Source of the DNA: Xanthostigma xanthostigma
Lineage: Eukaryota > Arthropoda > Insecta > Raphidioptera > Raphidiidae
NCBI GenBank assembly: GCA_963575645.1
Contig: OY754473.1
Location: 6,510,001 to 6,574,000 of the forward strand
Reading direction: 5' to 3'
Length of the DNA stretch: 64,000 nt
Shown here: positions 1-9,195 of the stretch, one piece after another
Layout: each line of letters begins with the position of its first letter
Numbering within the stretch: the stretch's first letter is position 1
Program-made: the position numbers and the translations under genes
The notes under the pieces: generated by a model
What the model was told of the DNA's origin: nothing
Seen by the model: the letters and a program-made list of their open reading frames with translations, nothing else
Databases searched by the model: none

Positions 1-322
1 TATGCACCAGGCATAGCTGAATAGTGTAAGTATTTATTTTTATTTTTTTGTAAGAAATCTGAAATCAAAACTTTAAACGCGTTTTTCTCAAAACTACGTT
101 TTTGTAAGCGGCGCGGTTTTTTGAAACAAATTGTATACAAACGATTGCTTTCAATTTTTCACAGGCTATTCTACACAACAATAGCTCCGTCCGGTACTAG
201 AATTACTTATTTATAAAAATTATTTCTATTTTTTAACCGATTTTTAACGACAAAATTACGATTTTCTCGTGGATTTTACAAGCATAAATCTACGTTTCAC
301 ATATATGCCAAGCTAATCTATA
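1..322. other. AT-rich spacer, no gene seen
   Basis: This stretch has no open frame of note and no inverted ends I can place. It contains a segment around 76-120 (CTCAAAACTACGTTTTTGTA and neighbours) of the kind found in degraded insect Helitrons, but no terminus is visible. Confidence 0.5.
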
Positions 323-323
323 A

Positions 324-926
324 TCTATACCAGGGGCGGGCAAATATTTTGATCAGCGGGCCACATAGGTGATGAAAATTTGACCGCGGGTCGGATGGCT
401 GACGAAAATTTGACCTTTGCAGAAAAAAAGGTCCTCACATTCTATTTCCGCATTCGGAGAGCAAAAAAAATGTCCCCGCATTCTATTTCCGCTACTATTT
501 TTCTTAAATGCTTCGCGGGCCGGATAAAATTACGCTGCGGGCCGGATTCGGCCCGCGGGCCGCCATTTGCCCAGACCTGATCTAGGTATACTAATAAAAT
601 ATAAAGCTGAATAATTTTTTTGTTTGTTTGGTTGAACGCGCTAATCTCAGAAACTACCGATTGAATTTAATTTTTTTTTTGTTGGCCAGCCCATTTATCG
701 AGGAAGGATATAGACTCTCTAATATCACGCTACAACCAATAGGAGCGGAGCATCAAAGAAAAATGTAACTCAAAATTTGTCCGACCAAAACTTGTGAACG
801 GTAACTCCGATCATCATGAAATTAGAACACAACATTCATCTCAGTAAACGAAGATGAACGTGCGTACTCATGTCCCTCCCCCCATTCGTTCTTTTGCACC
901 CGGGTGAAACCGGACGGGACCGCTAG
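324..926 (+). mobile_element. Helitron A, short form, interrupted by a hAT element
   Basis: The 5' end TCTATAC at 324-330 resumes after the hAT insert at about 580 and continues as the Helitron A sequence. The 3' end is a hairpin CCCGGGTGAAACCGG followed by ACGGGACCGCTAG ending at 926. The element lies between A (323) and T (927), the normal Helitron target. It lacks the tRNA-like cargo found in longer copies at 51810 and 57242, so it represents a short subtype or an internal deletion. It has no coding capacity, so it would have depended on a Rep/helicase supplied elsewhere. Confidence 0.8.
331..579. mobile_element. hAT-type MITE inserted in a Helitron 5' end
   Basis: The ends CAGGGGCGGGCAAA and TTTGCCCAGACCTG form imperfect terminal inverted repeats of the hAT type. 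The left 8-bp flank is ATCTATAC (323-330). On the right the sequence ATCTAGGTATAC follows, readable as the same duplication with a 4-bp insertion. The interior is GC-rich and holds two internal direct repeats (GATGAAAATTTGACC-like and CATTCTATTTCCGC). The 66-residue open frame inside has no transposase features and I treat it as non-coding. Confidence 0.75.
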
Positions 927-1254
927 TTTTGCACTTTGCAATAGAGTATAGACGAACTATTATTATTCTTTTTAACTAGCGAAACGATACGTATTAACAT
1001 GTTGTTAATTTATAAAATTTGATTGTAATCATTGTAATCAAAGTAATCGAAACCTGAATGACTTGCTGATTAATCATGTTTTAAAGAAGTCAGAAACAAA
1101 GACCGGAGGCTCCTCACATGAGCTGGTAAGTATATAATATAATATCGGATCTTTTAAGAAACTGGCAGAGTCCCAACATCAAAGAGTTCAGGAAAAAAAA
1201 TTGCATTCATACAGTAAATCTGTTCCTATTATAACAAAACCAATCAGAAAACAA
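927..1254. other. Spacer, nothing identified
   Basis: AT-rich sequence with no open frame, repeat end or RNA-like motif that I can support. Confidence 0.4.
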
Positions 1255-1395
1255 CAGACTTGTAAAAAATACTTTTTAAAAGTATTTAAATACAAATACT
1301 CTTTCTTTATTGAGTATTTAAATTCAAATATTTTTCCTTCATATACTTGTAAATACTAGAAAAGTATTTGTATTTTCAAATACTCTACATGTCTG
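1255..1395. mobile_element. Short AT-rich hAT-type MITE
   Basis: The ends CAGACTTGTAAAAAATAC and (reverse complement of the right end) CAGACATGTAGAGTATTTG are similar. The interior is made of AAATACTT and AGTATTT motifs. The 8-bp flanks GAAAACAA (1247-1254) and GAAAATAG (1396-1403) agree at 6 of 8 positions, which fits an aged hAT duplication. Confidence 0.55.
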
Positions 1396-1437
1396 GAAAA
1401 TAGTTACTAGTTCTTGTTACATGAGCAAACGTCATAA

Positions 1438-1535
1438 GGAGCCATTCAAGTATTACGTAAGCACCAAAGGGGGGAGGGGGTCTTTTCTTAGTTTATTTTT
1501 GATGACATGGGGTCGGGGGGGTCTCGTTTTCTTTA
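1438..1535. mobile_element. Fragment of a G-run MITE
   Basis: GGAGCCATTCAAGTATTACG followed by runs of seven G resembles the end of a common insect MITE whose ends read GGGCCATTCAAATATTACGT, with poly-G/C blocks inside. The other end is not visible. A related fragment lies at 42962-43076. Confidence 0.45.
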
Positions 1536-1634
1536 TACGTTGTATACCTCCAGCATGTTAATTATGCACATTTTGATTGTTAATATCTCATTTTACAGTC
1601 AGTGAAAACATTTATTTTTTTTTTTAAATTAAAT

Positions 1635-2171
1635 CAGTGATTCCCAAAGTGGTCTGCATCGACCCCCACGGGTCGACGACAACTTGCAAGGGGTCCATGT
1701 CAGCGGGAAAAAAAATTTGGGGTCCATGAAATGAAAATGGAGGTCAACGATAGTGAATCTCCTAACAAAAAAAGAAACAAACTGGACATCGTTAACCGAA
1801 GAGATTTAAGATTAAATCTAACTAAATTGATGCCAAATGTTGAAAATTTATTATTAAAGCATCAGGTTCATCCCTCACACTAAAAGCATTTACTTTTTGC
1901 TTAGTTATTTTATGTAACTGAAAGTAAATTTTAATTTGAATTGTTTAATTTGAATCTAATTAATGAATGTATAAAACTAAATATTTCACACTACATTTCA
2001 CTACCGCTATAAATTTTAATCGTTCAAAATGAGTAGCACTATACCGGTTGTCAAAAATACATTTGAAATTAATGAATTTGCAAAAAATCAATATCAGATA
2101 AGCAGGGGGTCTACACAAAACCGAAAAACATGGCAAGTGGTCTACGAGACAAAAAAGTTTTGGGACCTCTG
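1635..2171. mobile_element. hAT element, non-autonomous, perfect 8-bp duplication
   Basis: The left end CAGTGATTCCCAAAGTGG and the right end TTTTGGGACCTCTG are hAT-like inverted ends. The 8 bp AATTAAAT occurs directly before (1627-1634) and after (2172-2179) the element, an exact target-site duplication. No transposase frame survives in the 537 bp. The ends are of the widespread CAGTGGTTCCCAAA class. Confidence 0.85.
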
Positions 2172-2191
2172 AATTAAATATAAGGCATATA

Positions 2192-2704
2192 TGAAATTGA
2201 AGTATAAGGTTAACCTTATATTTAGATGAGTTTTAGTTACAGTTAGTAATTATTATAATATATTGTTTTTTAATATAGAGTAGCTACTGTTTGCTACAAT
2301 TGTTAAGAAACACTCATTGTTACAATGCTATCAACATAGAAAAATTAGTTTATTTTTTTCCAAACAATGTCACCGTCGGGATACGAACCCCGAATCTTTC
2401 CACTCTCGCGGCGGACTGTGTTACATTACCTACACCAAAGTGACACAACTATCAAACTATCATAGCATTGGTAGCCGATTTTTTCACATCATGCGAGAGC
2501 CAATTATATTAGTTAACGCTAGATATGAACCAATACAGTAGTGAGAGCTATGAGTGAAAAGATTCGGGGTTCGTATCCCGACGGTGACATTGTTTGGAAA
2601 AAAATAAACTATTTTTTCTATGTTGATAGCATTGTAACAATGGGTGTTTCTTAACAATTGTAGCAAACAGTTGCTACTCTATGTTAACCTTATACTTCAA
2701 TTTT
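2192..2704. mobile_element. Fold-back element with tRNA T-arm-like arms
   Basis: Arms of about 125 bp at 2277-2403 and 2558-2680 are near-perfect reverse complements. An outer segment (TTGAAGTATAAGGTTAAC at about 2196 and its complement ending near 2702) extends the inverted repeat, with about 65 bp of extra sequence in the left arm. Each arm carries GGGGTTCGTATCCCGACGG, which resembles a tRNA T-arm (box B) followed by an acceptor strand. The two small open frames here are by-products of the palindrome. No transposase is visible. Confidence 0.65.
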
Positions 2705-3209
2705 ATCGAGTTCCTAAGAAAAGCCATTTCACGAGTGAACTGCAGCGCTACCGCGAACAGCCAAACTCATTTATGATATAGTGTCTCCAGTTTAGTAGGG
2801 TATCTGTTACATCTCACAGTATCTTGTGGCTTGATTAATTCGGCGTCGGTGAATCGATATTTGTAACACCGTTAATAACTTGTAACATACGAAATTAAAA
2901 AAGAAAAGAAATGAAAAGAAAACCGTAACAAAGAATATTGATGTTGATAATATAGCTGCCTAAAGTAACTTTACAAAGTGGGGCCGACATCGAATGGCCG
3001 CCAGCAGGTGTACTACCAACCGTACAACAATAATAAATATACTGATTGCATCCAATTCTTTTTTCGAGGAGGACCGATCAGACAATATTAATGACACATT
3101 CGATAAGCCGACACGCGCAGTTCTGTATCTCGTATCGTTTAGCAGGCATAGGGGAGTTTAAAAATACAGTAGTACCAACTGTATTTGATCACACATACAC
3201 TAATAGGTA
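2705..3209. other. Spacer, nothing identified
   Basis: AT-rich DNA without supported features. The 92-residue frame starting at 3046 runs into the Helitron at 3210 and looks accidental. Confidence 0.4.
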
Positions 3210-3428
3210 CTACAAACGGTCCGGTCCGGCTTCTCCCGAACTTGTAGATTGCCAGCGTTTTTTCGCTGACTCGCGTTACAAAACTTGTCTCCGCGATCTT
3301 AACGCGATAGTATGTCCATCCTGAAGGTCCATTCTAAATATTGGTGAAAAAATTTTCGAAATCGGATGAGTAGTTTCGGAGATTACCTTCTACATCCAAA
3401 CTTCACCTCTTTATAATATTAGTATAGA
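3210..3428 (-). mobile_element. Helitron B copy
   Basis: Read on the minus strand it begins TCTATACTAATATTATAAAG at 3428 and continues with the Helitron B body (GTTTGGATGTAGAAGG, then CGGAAACTACTCATCC). It ends near 3210 in a degraded CCGGACCGTTTGTAG where other copies have CCGGGCCGCTAG. T follows at 3429, so the 5' junction obeys the A/T rule. Other copies are at 5696, 18605, 20860, 27998, 30893, 50227 and 63771. Confidence 0.65.
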
Positions 3429-4261
3429 TGTCACACCAGATGAGAACAAGCTTTTTATGAAAAAACAGCGTCATCTGCTGGACGTTGAAGCGACACACGC
3501 TATACTAAATATTTTACGGCAATGTGAGCGTCGTTTGTTAAACCTAACAGCAACACACGCTCATGCCCATAGCGTGCTTCATGACAGCTGATGGCATTTA
3601 GCATTTTCGATGTTGTGATTGTATTGTTGAATTGAATTTTTTAGATCTAGACACGGATTGCTTCTCACATGGACAATTATATTTTAGCGTAGAAATTGCA
3701 CATATTAGAAACGTATGCTTTCTTTTTCATTAAACCAGACTGCTGTGGAATTTAGCGTTTTCAATGTTTTTACTGCATTATTGAATTGAATTGTTTAGAT
3801 CTAGACACGGATTGCTTCTCACATGGACAATTATATTTTAGCGTAGAAATTGCACATATTAGAAACGTATGCTTTCTTTTTCATTAAACCAGACTGCTGT
3901 GGAATTTAGCGTTTTCAATGTTTTTACTGCATTATTGAATTGAATTGTTTAGATCTAGACACGGATTGCTTCTCACATGGACAATTATATTTTAGTGTAG
4001 AAATTAAACGTGTTAGAAATGTGTGCTTTCTCTTTCTTTTCTTTTCGATTAAACCAGACTGCTGTGGCATTTAACGTTTGCAATGTTTTGACAGCATTGT
4101 TGAATTGAATTTTTTAGATCTAGACACGGATTGCTTCTCACATGGACAATTATATTTCAGTATGGAAATTAAACATATTAGAAACGTGTGCTTTTTGCTC
4201 TTTCCTTTCTTTTCCATTGAACCAGACTGAGTCGCAGCAAAGCGTGGCCGGGTACAGCTAG
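3429..4261 (+). mobile_element. Helitron-like element D with tandem repeat core
   Basis: The right end reads GGCCGGGTACAGCTAG followed by T, which fits a Helitron 3' end (CTAG before T) and matches GGGCGGGTACAGCTAG ends that I associate with lepidopteran Helitrons. The core is a tandem array (separate entry). The left end is not certain; the element abuts Helitron B. Helitrons with central minisatellites are known in insects (HINE/DINE-type), and this fits that pattern. Confidence 0.5.
3594..4225 (+). repeat. Tandem repeat, about 154 bp, four copies
   Basis: The landmark GATCTAGACACGGATTGC occurs at 3644, 3798, 3952 and 4118, giving periods of 154, 154 and 166 bp. Units 2 and 3 are almost identical. 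Unit 4 carries an extra pyrimidine stretch (CTTTCTCTTTCTTTTC-like). The array forms the core of the element ending at 4261. Confidence 0.9.
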
Positions 4262-4584
4262 TACCAGATATAAGATAATAATATATTGATATTTATTGAT
4301 TGAAAATATCGATCCAATACTTATTTATGTCTGAGTTTAAACCGGTGCATCGCTTTAAATTATCGATTGGTGTCTAGGGCCCGGCTTGTGCACAGATAAG
4401 CATCGTCCATAACTATAAACTCCAATATTATAATATGTAGATTCTTGTTATTTACATTCTACAATCTCCAACATTAATTGGGGATAGTAGTGCGTACAAA
4501 ATGAGAGTTTTTTTTTTAAAAACCAAAACAACACGCGTTATGAACTAAAAAATGCAAAATAATTTGACAACAAAATTAGTTTTA
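4262..4584. other. Spacer, nothing identified
   Basis: AT-rich DNA. Near 4537-4580 it shares ATGAACTAAAAAATGC with the short inverted-repeat element at 16743-16944, so part of it is probably an old fragment of that family. Confidence 0.35.
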
Positions 4585-5178
4585 ATATAAAAAATTCCAG
4601 CCAATTGTCAGACGGGACCATTCCAACTTCACAAATGTGGACATTTGATTATAATAAAGAAAATAAAATTTCTGATATCGCGTGAGGTGACGCGGGTAAT
4701 GGCTAGTATTCAATATGATATTTGCTATTCGTTGCCATAATTACCTACATAATATGTTCCACGTCATGTAAAAATTAATCAAAGCATGCCTAGCTAGTTT
4801 ATTTCTGACAGATCCATAAAACAAAAGAGCGGCTGATTTTTTTTTATTTTCAAAATATTTCCGAAACTATAAAGTTAAGAAAAAATTTTATTTTACAAAA
4901 CTGTCTTGAAAAACTAAATAGAATAATAAGCCGTTATTAAAAGTATAACATTATTATATAAAGAACACCGTTATAGCATATATCTCTTCTGCGCATGCGC
5001 CGATTTTCCCCAAAAACAATAGGGCTTTTCATATTTGCATACCAAACTTCCTCCCAAAATTTGGTTTTCAATCCGCTCATCCGTTTGACCTGTATCGTGT
5101 TCACAGACTAACAGAGGCACAAAGTTTTTTTCAAATATATGTTTTTTGGATTGTGGGTTGGAATGGTAAAAGAAGGAT
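4585..5178 (-). mobile_element. Repeat R, non-autonomous element, copy 1
   Basis: This segment matches 22697-23365 in inverted orientation over most of its length, including CTTCTGCGCATGCGCCGATT and TTTGACCTGTATCGTGTTC. Both copies have short complementary ends built on CCATTCCAAC/GTTGGAATGG, suggesting a DNA transposon with an 11-bp inverted repeat. It has no open frame of transposase type. The GCGCATGCGC core is a strong match to the NRF-1 type palindrome, which may be coincidence. Confidence 0.6.
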
Positions 5179-5189
5179 CCAATTAATTG

Positions 5190-5373
5190 TGAAAAAATAA
5201 CTCTAATAATTTAGGGTGATGATGATCTTGCTTCAATGTTGGAAGATTAAAAAGGAAGAATCCTGGTGGCATAGGATCGAAACGTCAAACAATAAAATGC
5301 AATAAAAACCTTCAGTATTTGCTTTGTTTCATCGATCCTATGCCACCAGGATTCTTCCTTTTTAATCTTCCAA
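5190..5373. mobile_element. Penelope-like fragment with inverted repeat, copy 1
   Basis: Arms at about 5240-5282 and 5327-5373 (GGAAGATTAAAAAGGAAGAA and its complement) form a hairpin around CGTCAAACAATAAAATGCAA. The motif GAAGA, a stem ATCCT/AGGAT and CGAAACGTC at 5256-5287 resembles the core of the hammerhead ribozymes carried by Penelope-like retroelements, though the usual CTGA start is altered. A second, longer copy is at 38874-39222. No reverse transcriptase is present. Confidence 0.4.
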
Positions 5374-5380
5374 GATCCAA

Positions 5381-5695
5381 TTAATAACAATTTTAAAAAG
5401 GGTCCTCCAAACTTTTGTTGACGCATAAAAAAGAAACAGATGGGTAGAGAAAGAGAGCAAAAGAATGTGTAACTAGCTATTCATAATACCATTATAGCCA
5501 GTAGCAATGTAATATTAGAACAGTAATAATTTGCTGAGCCAGCCTTGAATTGCTTTTAAGATTTTTGTCGCTCTTTTTTTTATTTTACACACCGCTCATC
5601 AATTTACTATTAACTATTATGTACGGACGGATCGCATCGCGTTACGCTGACAGTCGACACAGAACAATACTCTGTCTCAACTGAAACTAAATTAA
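5381..5695. other. Spacer, nothing identified
   Basis: No open frame or repeat end is visible. The segment is AT-rich with a GC patch near 5620-5660 (GACGGATCGCATCGCGTTAC) of unknown meaning. Confidence 0.4.
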
Positions 5696-5920
5696 TCTAC
5701 ACTAAAGAGGTAAAGTTTGTAAGTTTGGATGTAGGAGGTAATCTTCGAAACTACTCATTAGATTTCAAAAAATGTTTCATCAATATTTAGAATAAATCTT
5801 CAGGATGGACATAAGCTATATATTAATCGCATTAAAATAAAAGCGCTTTTCGTGGAGATCAATTTTGCAAAGTAAGTCGACGAAAAAACGGTGGCAATAT
5901 CCACAAATCCGGGTTACCAG
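5696..5920 (+). mobile_element. Helitron B copy, complete length
   Basis: It begins TCTACACTAAAGAGGTAAAG after A and contains the family's landmarks: GTTTGGATGTAGGAGGTAAT, CTTCAGGATGGACATA and AGTCGACGAAAAAACGGTGG. The 3' end is degraded to GGGTTACCAG in place of GGGCCGCTAG. Confidence 0.65.
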
Positions 5921-6077
5921 TAAATATATATCAGTCATAACTTTTTCAAGGATGTATCGATTTGAAAAATTTCGACGCCAGTTTGTTCAAAATATTTGCG
6001 TGATGGTCTCACATAATTTTTATTAAAATCGGTTTAGTAGTTTTCATTATTGAATGAGATACTGAGTGGTTTCACAT
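5921..6077. repeat. Repeat-derived spacer
   Basis: The sequence around AAAATCGGTTTAGTAGTTTT resembles the conserved inner part of insect Helitrons or RTE-type repeats but no end is visible. Confidence 0.3.
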
Positions 6078-6184
6078 GAGCGAAGGTGGGATTCGAACTC
6101 ACGACGGTTTGATCCAAAGGCTAGGGTGTGAACCATTACAGCACGACGGTTTGATCCAAAGGCTAGGACGTGACCCATTACATC
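6078..6184 (-). repeat. tRNA-like sequence with a partial tandem duplication
   Basis: On the minus strand GTAATGGTTCACACCCTAGC resembles box A and the D-arm, and GAGTTCGAATCCCACC resembles box B and the T-arm. The anticodon stem-loop region does not fold well. About 41 bp (CACGACGGTTTGATCCAAAG and following) is duplicated at 6102 and again at 6143. I read it as a pseudo-tRNA or SINE head and not a working tRNA gene. Confidence 0.5.
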
Positions 6185-6842
6185 AAGCTGTCCTCAAGCA
6201 TAGGTGATTCAAGATTTATGTACATTCGTCGTCGATTCGAATATCGAAAGAAAGTTCGATAGCCTACTTGATTAGGATAGTTAATCTAAAAAATGGTTGG
6301 TTTTAAAACTATAATTAACACTTTTTGTGGGAAAATAGTTAATATCTTTAACACTAAAGTAAATGTTTGTTATATAAGAGCTCCTTCCACTTTTTTTAAT
6401 TGCAATAAACAGCCCATTTAATCTTTTTAATACTTTTTTAGTGCGTGCTTTGAATAATGCGCTATCAAGACAGAAGCCTGTCGACAATGTTTCAGAAGAA
6501 ACCCAGATATTTTTAGATCTTCTTGCTTTTCGGGCTTGTAGGCCGTGGTTCATTAGTATTTCGGCCTGACGTTGTCGAGGGTACTGTGGCACGCCGACAA
6601 CGGCAACTTTTGCAATATATCTTTGATTTTTGTTAATTTTCTAGGAAGCTGCTGAACCGAATTTGCTAAAATTTATATGGTACCAACTTTGACACATTCT
6701 CTATCGAATTCACAGTCGGCGAAGTTATCGACAGATAGACAGGTACCTCCTCATTTTTTTAAGTTGGTTAAAAATATTTCAACATGACAAAAAGAGATTA
6801 TTATATAATTGCTTTGAAATTTACATGTGGGCTTTACAAACA
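6185..6842. other. Spacer with an unassigned open frame
   Basis: A 103-residue minus-strand frame at 6281-6592 is rich in Lys and Arg in its first half. I recognise no domain and there is no supporting structure. The part at 6640-6760 (GCTGCTGAACCGAATTTGC and following) looks like an old Helitron interior. Confidence 0.35.
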
Positions 6843-7330
6843 GGCTTACAGAGGACTTGAGCAAACTCAGTAGACCTAAATTCAGGAAAGTGGTTGGGCT
6901 CTTAACCGGTCATGCATCCCTGAGAAAGCATCTATAAGCAATGGGGATACGTCAGGAATCGACAGAGAGCGTGGATTTAGCGAAATGGAGGACGAAAAAG
7001 TCAACCATTTACTGTTCAAATGTGAGGCCTTAGCCTACAACCATCTTTGGATACATTGATGAAAGCGGACTAATTCCTCAGGACAATCTAGTCAGGAGTT
7101 CACGAGAAGATCCAAACTATTTTGAGGACCATCTTTGGATACATTGATGAGAGCAAAGTAATTCCTCAGGACAATCTCGTCAGCAATCTTCTGGAATTCA
7201 CGAGAACATCCAAACTATTGGCGGACCATCTTTGGATACATTGATGAGAGCGGAGGAGTAATTCCTCAGGACAATCTAGTCACCAATCTTCTGGAGTTCA
7301 TGAGGAGATCCAAACTATGGGAGGACTAGA
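6843..7330 (+). pseudogene. C-terminal end of a LINE ORF2 (RNase H region), decayed
   Basis: Translated pieces read LSRPKFRKVVGLLTGHASLR, then in another frame GFSEMEDEKVNHLLFKCEAL, and finally DNLVTNLLEFMRRSKLWED with a stop. This order (LTGH segment, zinc-knuckle-like Cys/His segment, LLEFMRRS tail) matches the C-terminus of RNase H-containing non-LTR retrotransposon polyproteins. At least one frameshift and internal stops break it. The last ~30 codons are present three times in tandem (starts near 7042, 7130 and 7225). Confidence 0.65.
7042..7330 (+). repeat. Tandem triplication of a LINE C-terminus
   Basis: ACCATCTTTGGATACATTGA recurs at 7042, 7130 and 7225 (88 and 95 bp apart), each followed by TTCCTCAGGACAATCT and a version of GAGTTCANGAG and GATCCAAACTAT. 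Only the last unit ends in the clean stop TGGGAGGACTAG. Confidence 0.8.
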
Positions 7331-8216
7331 TCAAGGATAAGGTGGAGCACACAAATTCGTACAGGATGACGTACATAACGGGCTATTAAGCCATAACCCC
7401 ATAATTTGTTCATTCATACCATTGAAAATAATTTTAAAAATTTTGTCCCCTGCACTCTTCATACGTAACGTACTGAAGTAAGTACCTATATTCTTGATCG
7501 TGAACGATTACTGGAAGCTTTTGTAGAATCCCTTGTAGCTGCCCGATATCAATCACTGAATCCGTAATGCAGTCTGCGGGAGCCGGTCACGAACTAACGC
7601 GTCGGGTACAACACATACTCGAGTGCCTGTCCAGAGACGACTCGTTAAATAGGTACTCATTCATCACTTTAATATTTTTCATTTGAAACGTCTTGTTAAC
7701 GACCGTTTTAGTCAACGGGTAACGGGTCGACACGATCCGCTAATATACGTGAGCGCATCCGTTGTTATCAATATCAGTTCTATACTTGAAGGGCGAAGAA
7801 GTGCAAGAACGTTATGTCTTGCTTGTTTATTTTTGTTATTTTCTAAAGTCTTGTCCCAACACTGGTCTATATTATGAACAAGGCTAATTAATAAATCCAT
7901 ATCAATATCAATTTTAAACTCCATATTCACAATGAGCAGCACAAGGTAGATAAAAACGTGGGCGCACATCTGTCGTCGTCAACAGACTTCTATGAAATTA
8001 CGTGGTCCACTGCATCGGACCGACCTCCGTCGCGCCGAGGGGCGACGTGCGGGTATCCGTTTTGTTGCAACGGTTACATGCCCGTCGCGTTAACAAACAC
8101 CCACACTAACCTATTAAACACTGCGCGTCGGCTCGTCGCCCGTTATAAAAATCGGGTCGTTATCCGTTGTCGTTAAAAGAGGCCTAATGACGCCTTTGTT
8201 TAGAAGTAAAACCGTC
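7331..8216. other. Spacer, including a GC-richer patch
   Basis: No gene is supported. The interval 7960-8170 is clearly more GC-rich than its surroundings and contains repeated CGTC/GACG and CGGGT motifs (for example TAACGGGTCGACACG at 7720 and GGGTCGTTATCCG at 8154). This may be an old MITE or an exon remnant. The two frames here have no recognisable domain. Confidence 0.35.
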
Positions 8217-8420
8217 AACGGACAAATTTTGAGTTACATTTTACAACATTTCTAATTGATGCTCCGCTCCTATTGGTCGTAGCGTGATATTATATAGCCT
8301 ATAGCCTTACTCGATAAATTGACTATCCAACAAAAAAACATTTTTTCAATTGGAACCAGTAGTTCCTGAGATTAGCCCGTTCAACCAAACAAACTCTTCA
8401 GCTTTATATATTAGTATAGA
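8217..8420 (-). mobile_element. Helitron A, 5' half
   Basis: Read on the minus strand it starts TCTATACTAATATATAAAGC at 8420 after A and runs through GTTTGGTTGAACGGGCTAAT and GACCAATAGGAGCGGAGCAT. It stops near GTCCGT at 8217, so the 3' hairpin and CTAG are missing. Confidence 0.75.
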
Positions 8421-8660
8421 TAGAAGATAGGTACAAAAAATATAAACAGAAAAAAGTGATGAAAACTGAAAATTCGCTCTAGGAATCTTTAAAACTGTTC
8501 AATTACAGACTAAGTTACGATTTTATTTATTTGAATTAATTGTGCAAACGTCTGTATAATTCATTAAAAAAACAACTCTCACAGTATGTGGATTTTTGTA
8601 AACCGTTACTATATATACAGACACCGGACAACCATACCATATTATATGTAAAATATATTA

Positions 8661-8694
8661 TAAACAAACTCTTCAGCTTTATATATTGGTATAG
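8661..8694 (-). mobile_element. Helitron A, 5' terminal fragment
   Basis: TCTATACCAATATATAAAGC followed by TGAAGAGTTTG on the minus strand is the first ~34 bp of Helitron A with one substitution. Nothing else of the element is present. Confidence 0.6.
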
Positions 8695-9124
8695 AATATA
8701 TACCAAAGACAATAGACACTAACAAATATTTAATAAAATTGACTGTGTCCCTTATCTGAACACCACTGTCTGTTGACCAGTCGATGTACCTCCGGGTTTC
8801 TGATTTCTTCCTTATCGCATAACGGCCATACGTTCCCGCCATCTTCTTCACATAACAGTGAAGAAACATGTTGCAAGCTGAGCCGTGCGTTGATTTAAAC
8901 AATGCCATATGAATATGATGTGCATTTATTACAATCTACATGTGGTCAGTAAATTATTTTATGATGATTTGATGCGTTGTTGTGCGGTTAATTAAAAACT
9001 ATGTACGGTGTGTTGCAAAAATATTTTCTAACAAAGTCCTACGTGAGTTCAAATTTCAAAAGCACATTAAAATATACGAGAAACTGCATGGTGCAAATCG
9101 ACCCGTAAATTTAGATCATAGCAT
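8695..9124. other. Spacer with an unassigned open frame
   Basis: The minus-strand frame reaching 8908 (MALFKSTHGSACNMF...) lies in a locally GC-richer stretch (8740-8900) but has no domain I know. It could be a chance frame or an exon relic. Confidence 0.3.
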
Positions 9125-9195
9125 GAACCATTTAAAATGTCTGACACCTCGAATATGTCGAACATATTCGAGGTGTCAGACATTTTAAATGGTTC
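9125..9195. repeat. Perfect 34-bp inverted repeat with 3-nt loop
   Basis: The arm 9125-9158 (GAACCATTTAAAATGTCTGA and following) is exactly complementary to 9162-9195, with loop CGA. Such a perfect hairpin must be young or selectively maintained, or it is an assembly or read artefact. Confidence 0.9.

Noticed and set aside
3594..4225. Satellite DNA array independent of a transposon
   Set aside because: Only four units, and it ends directly at a Helitron-type CTAG terminus.
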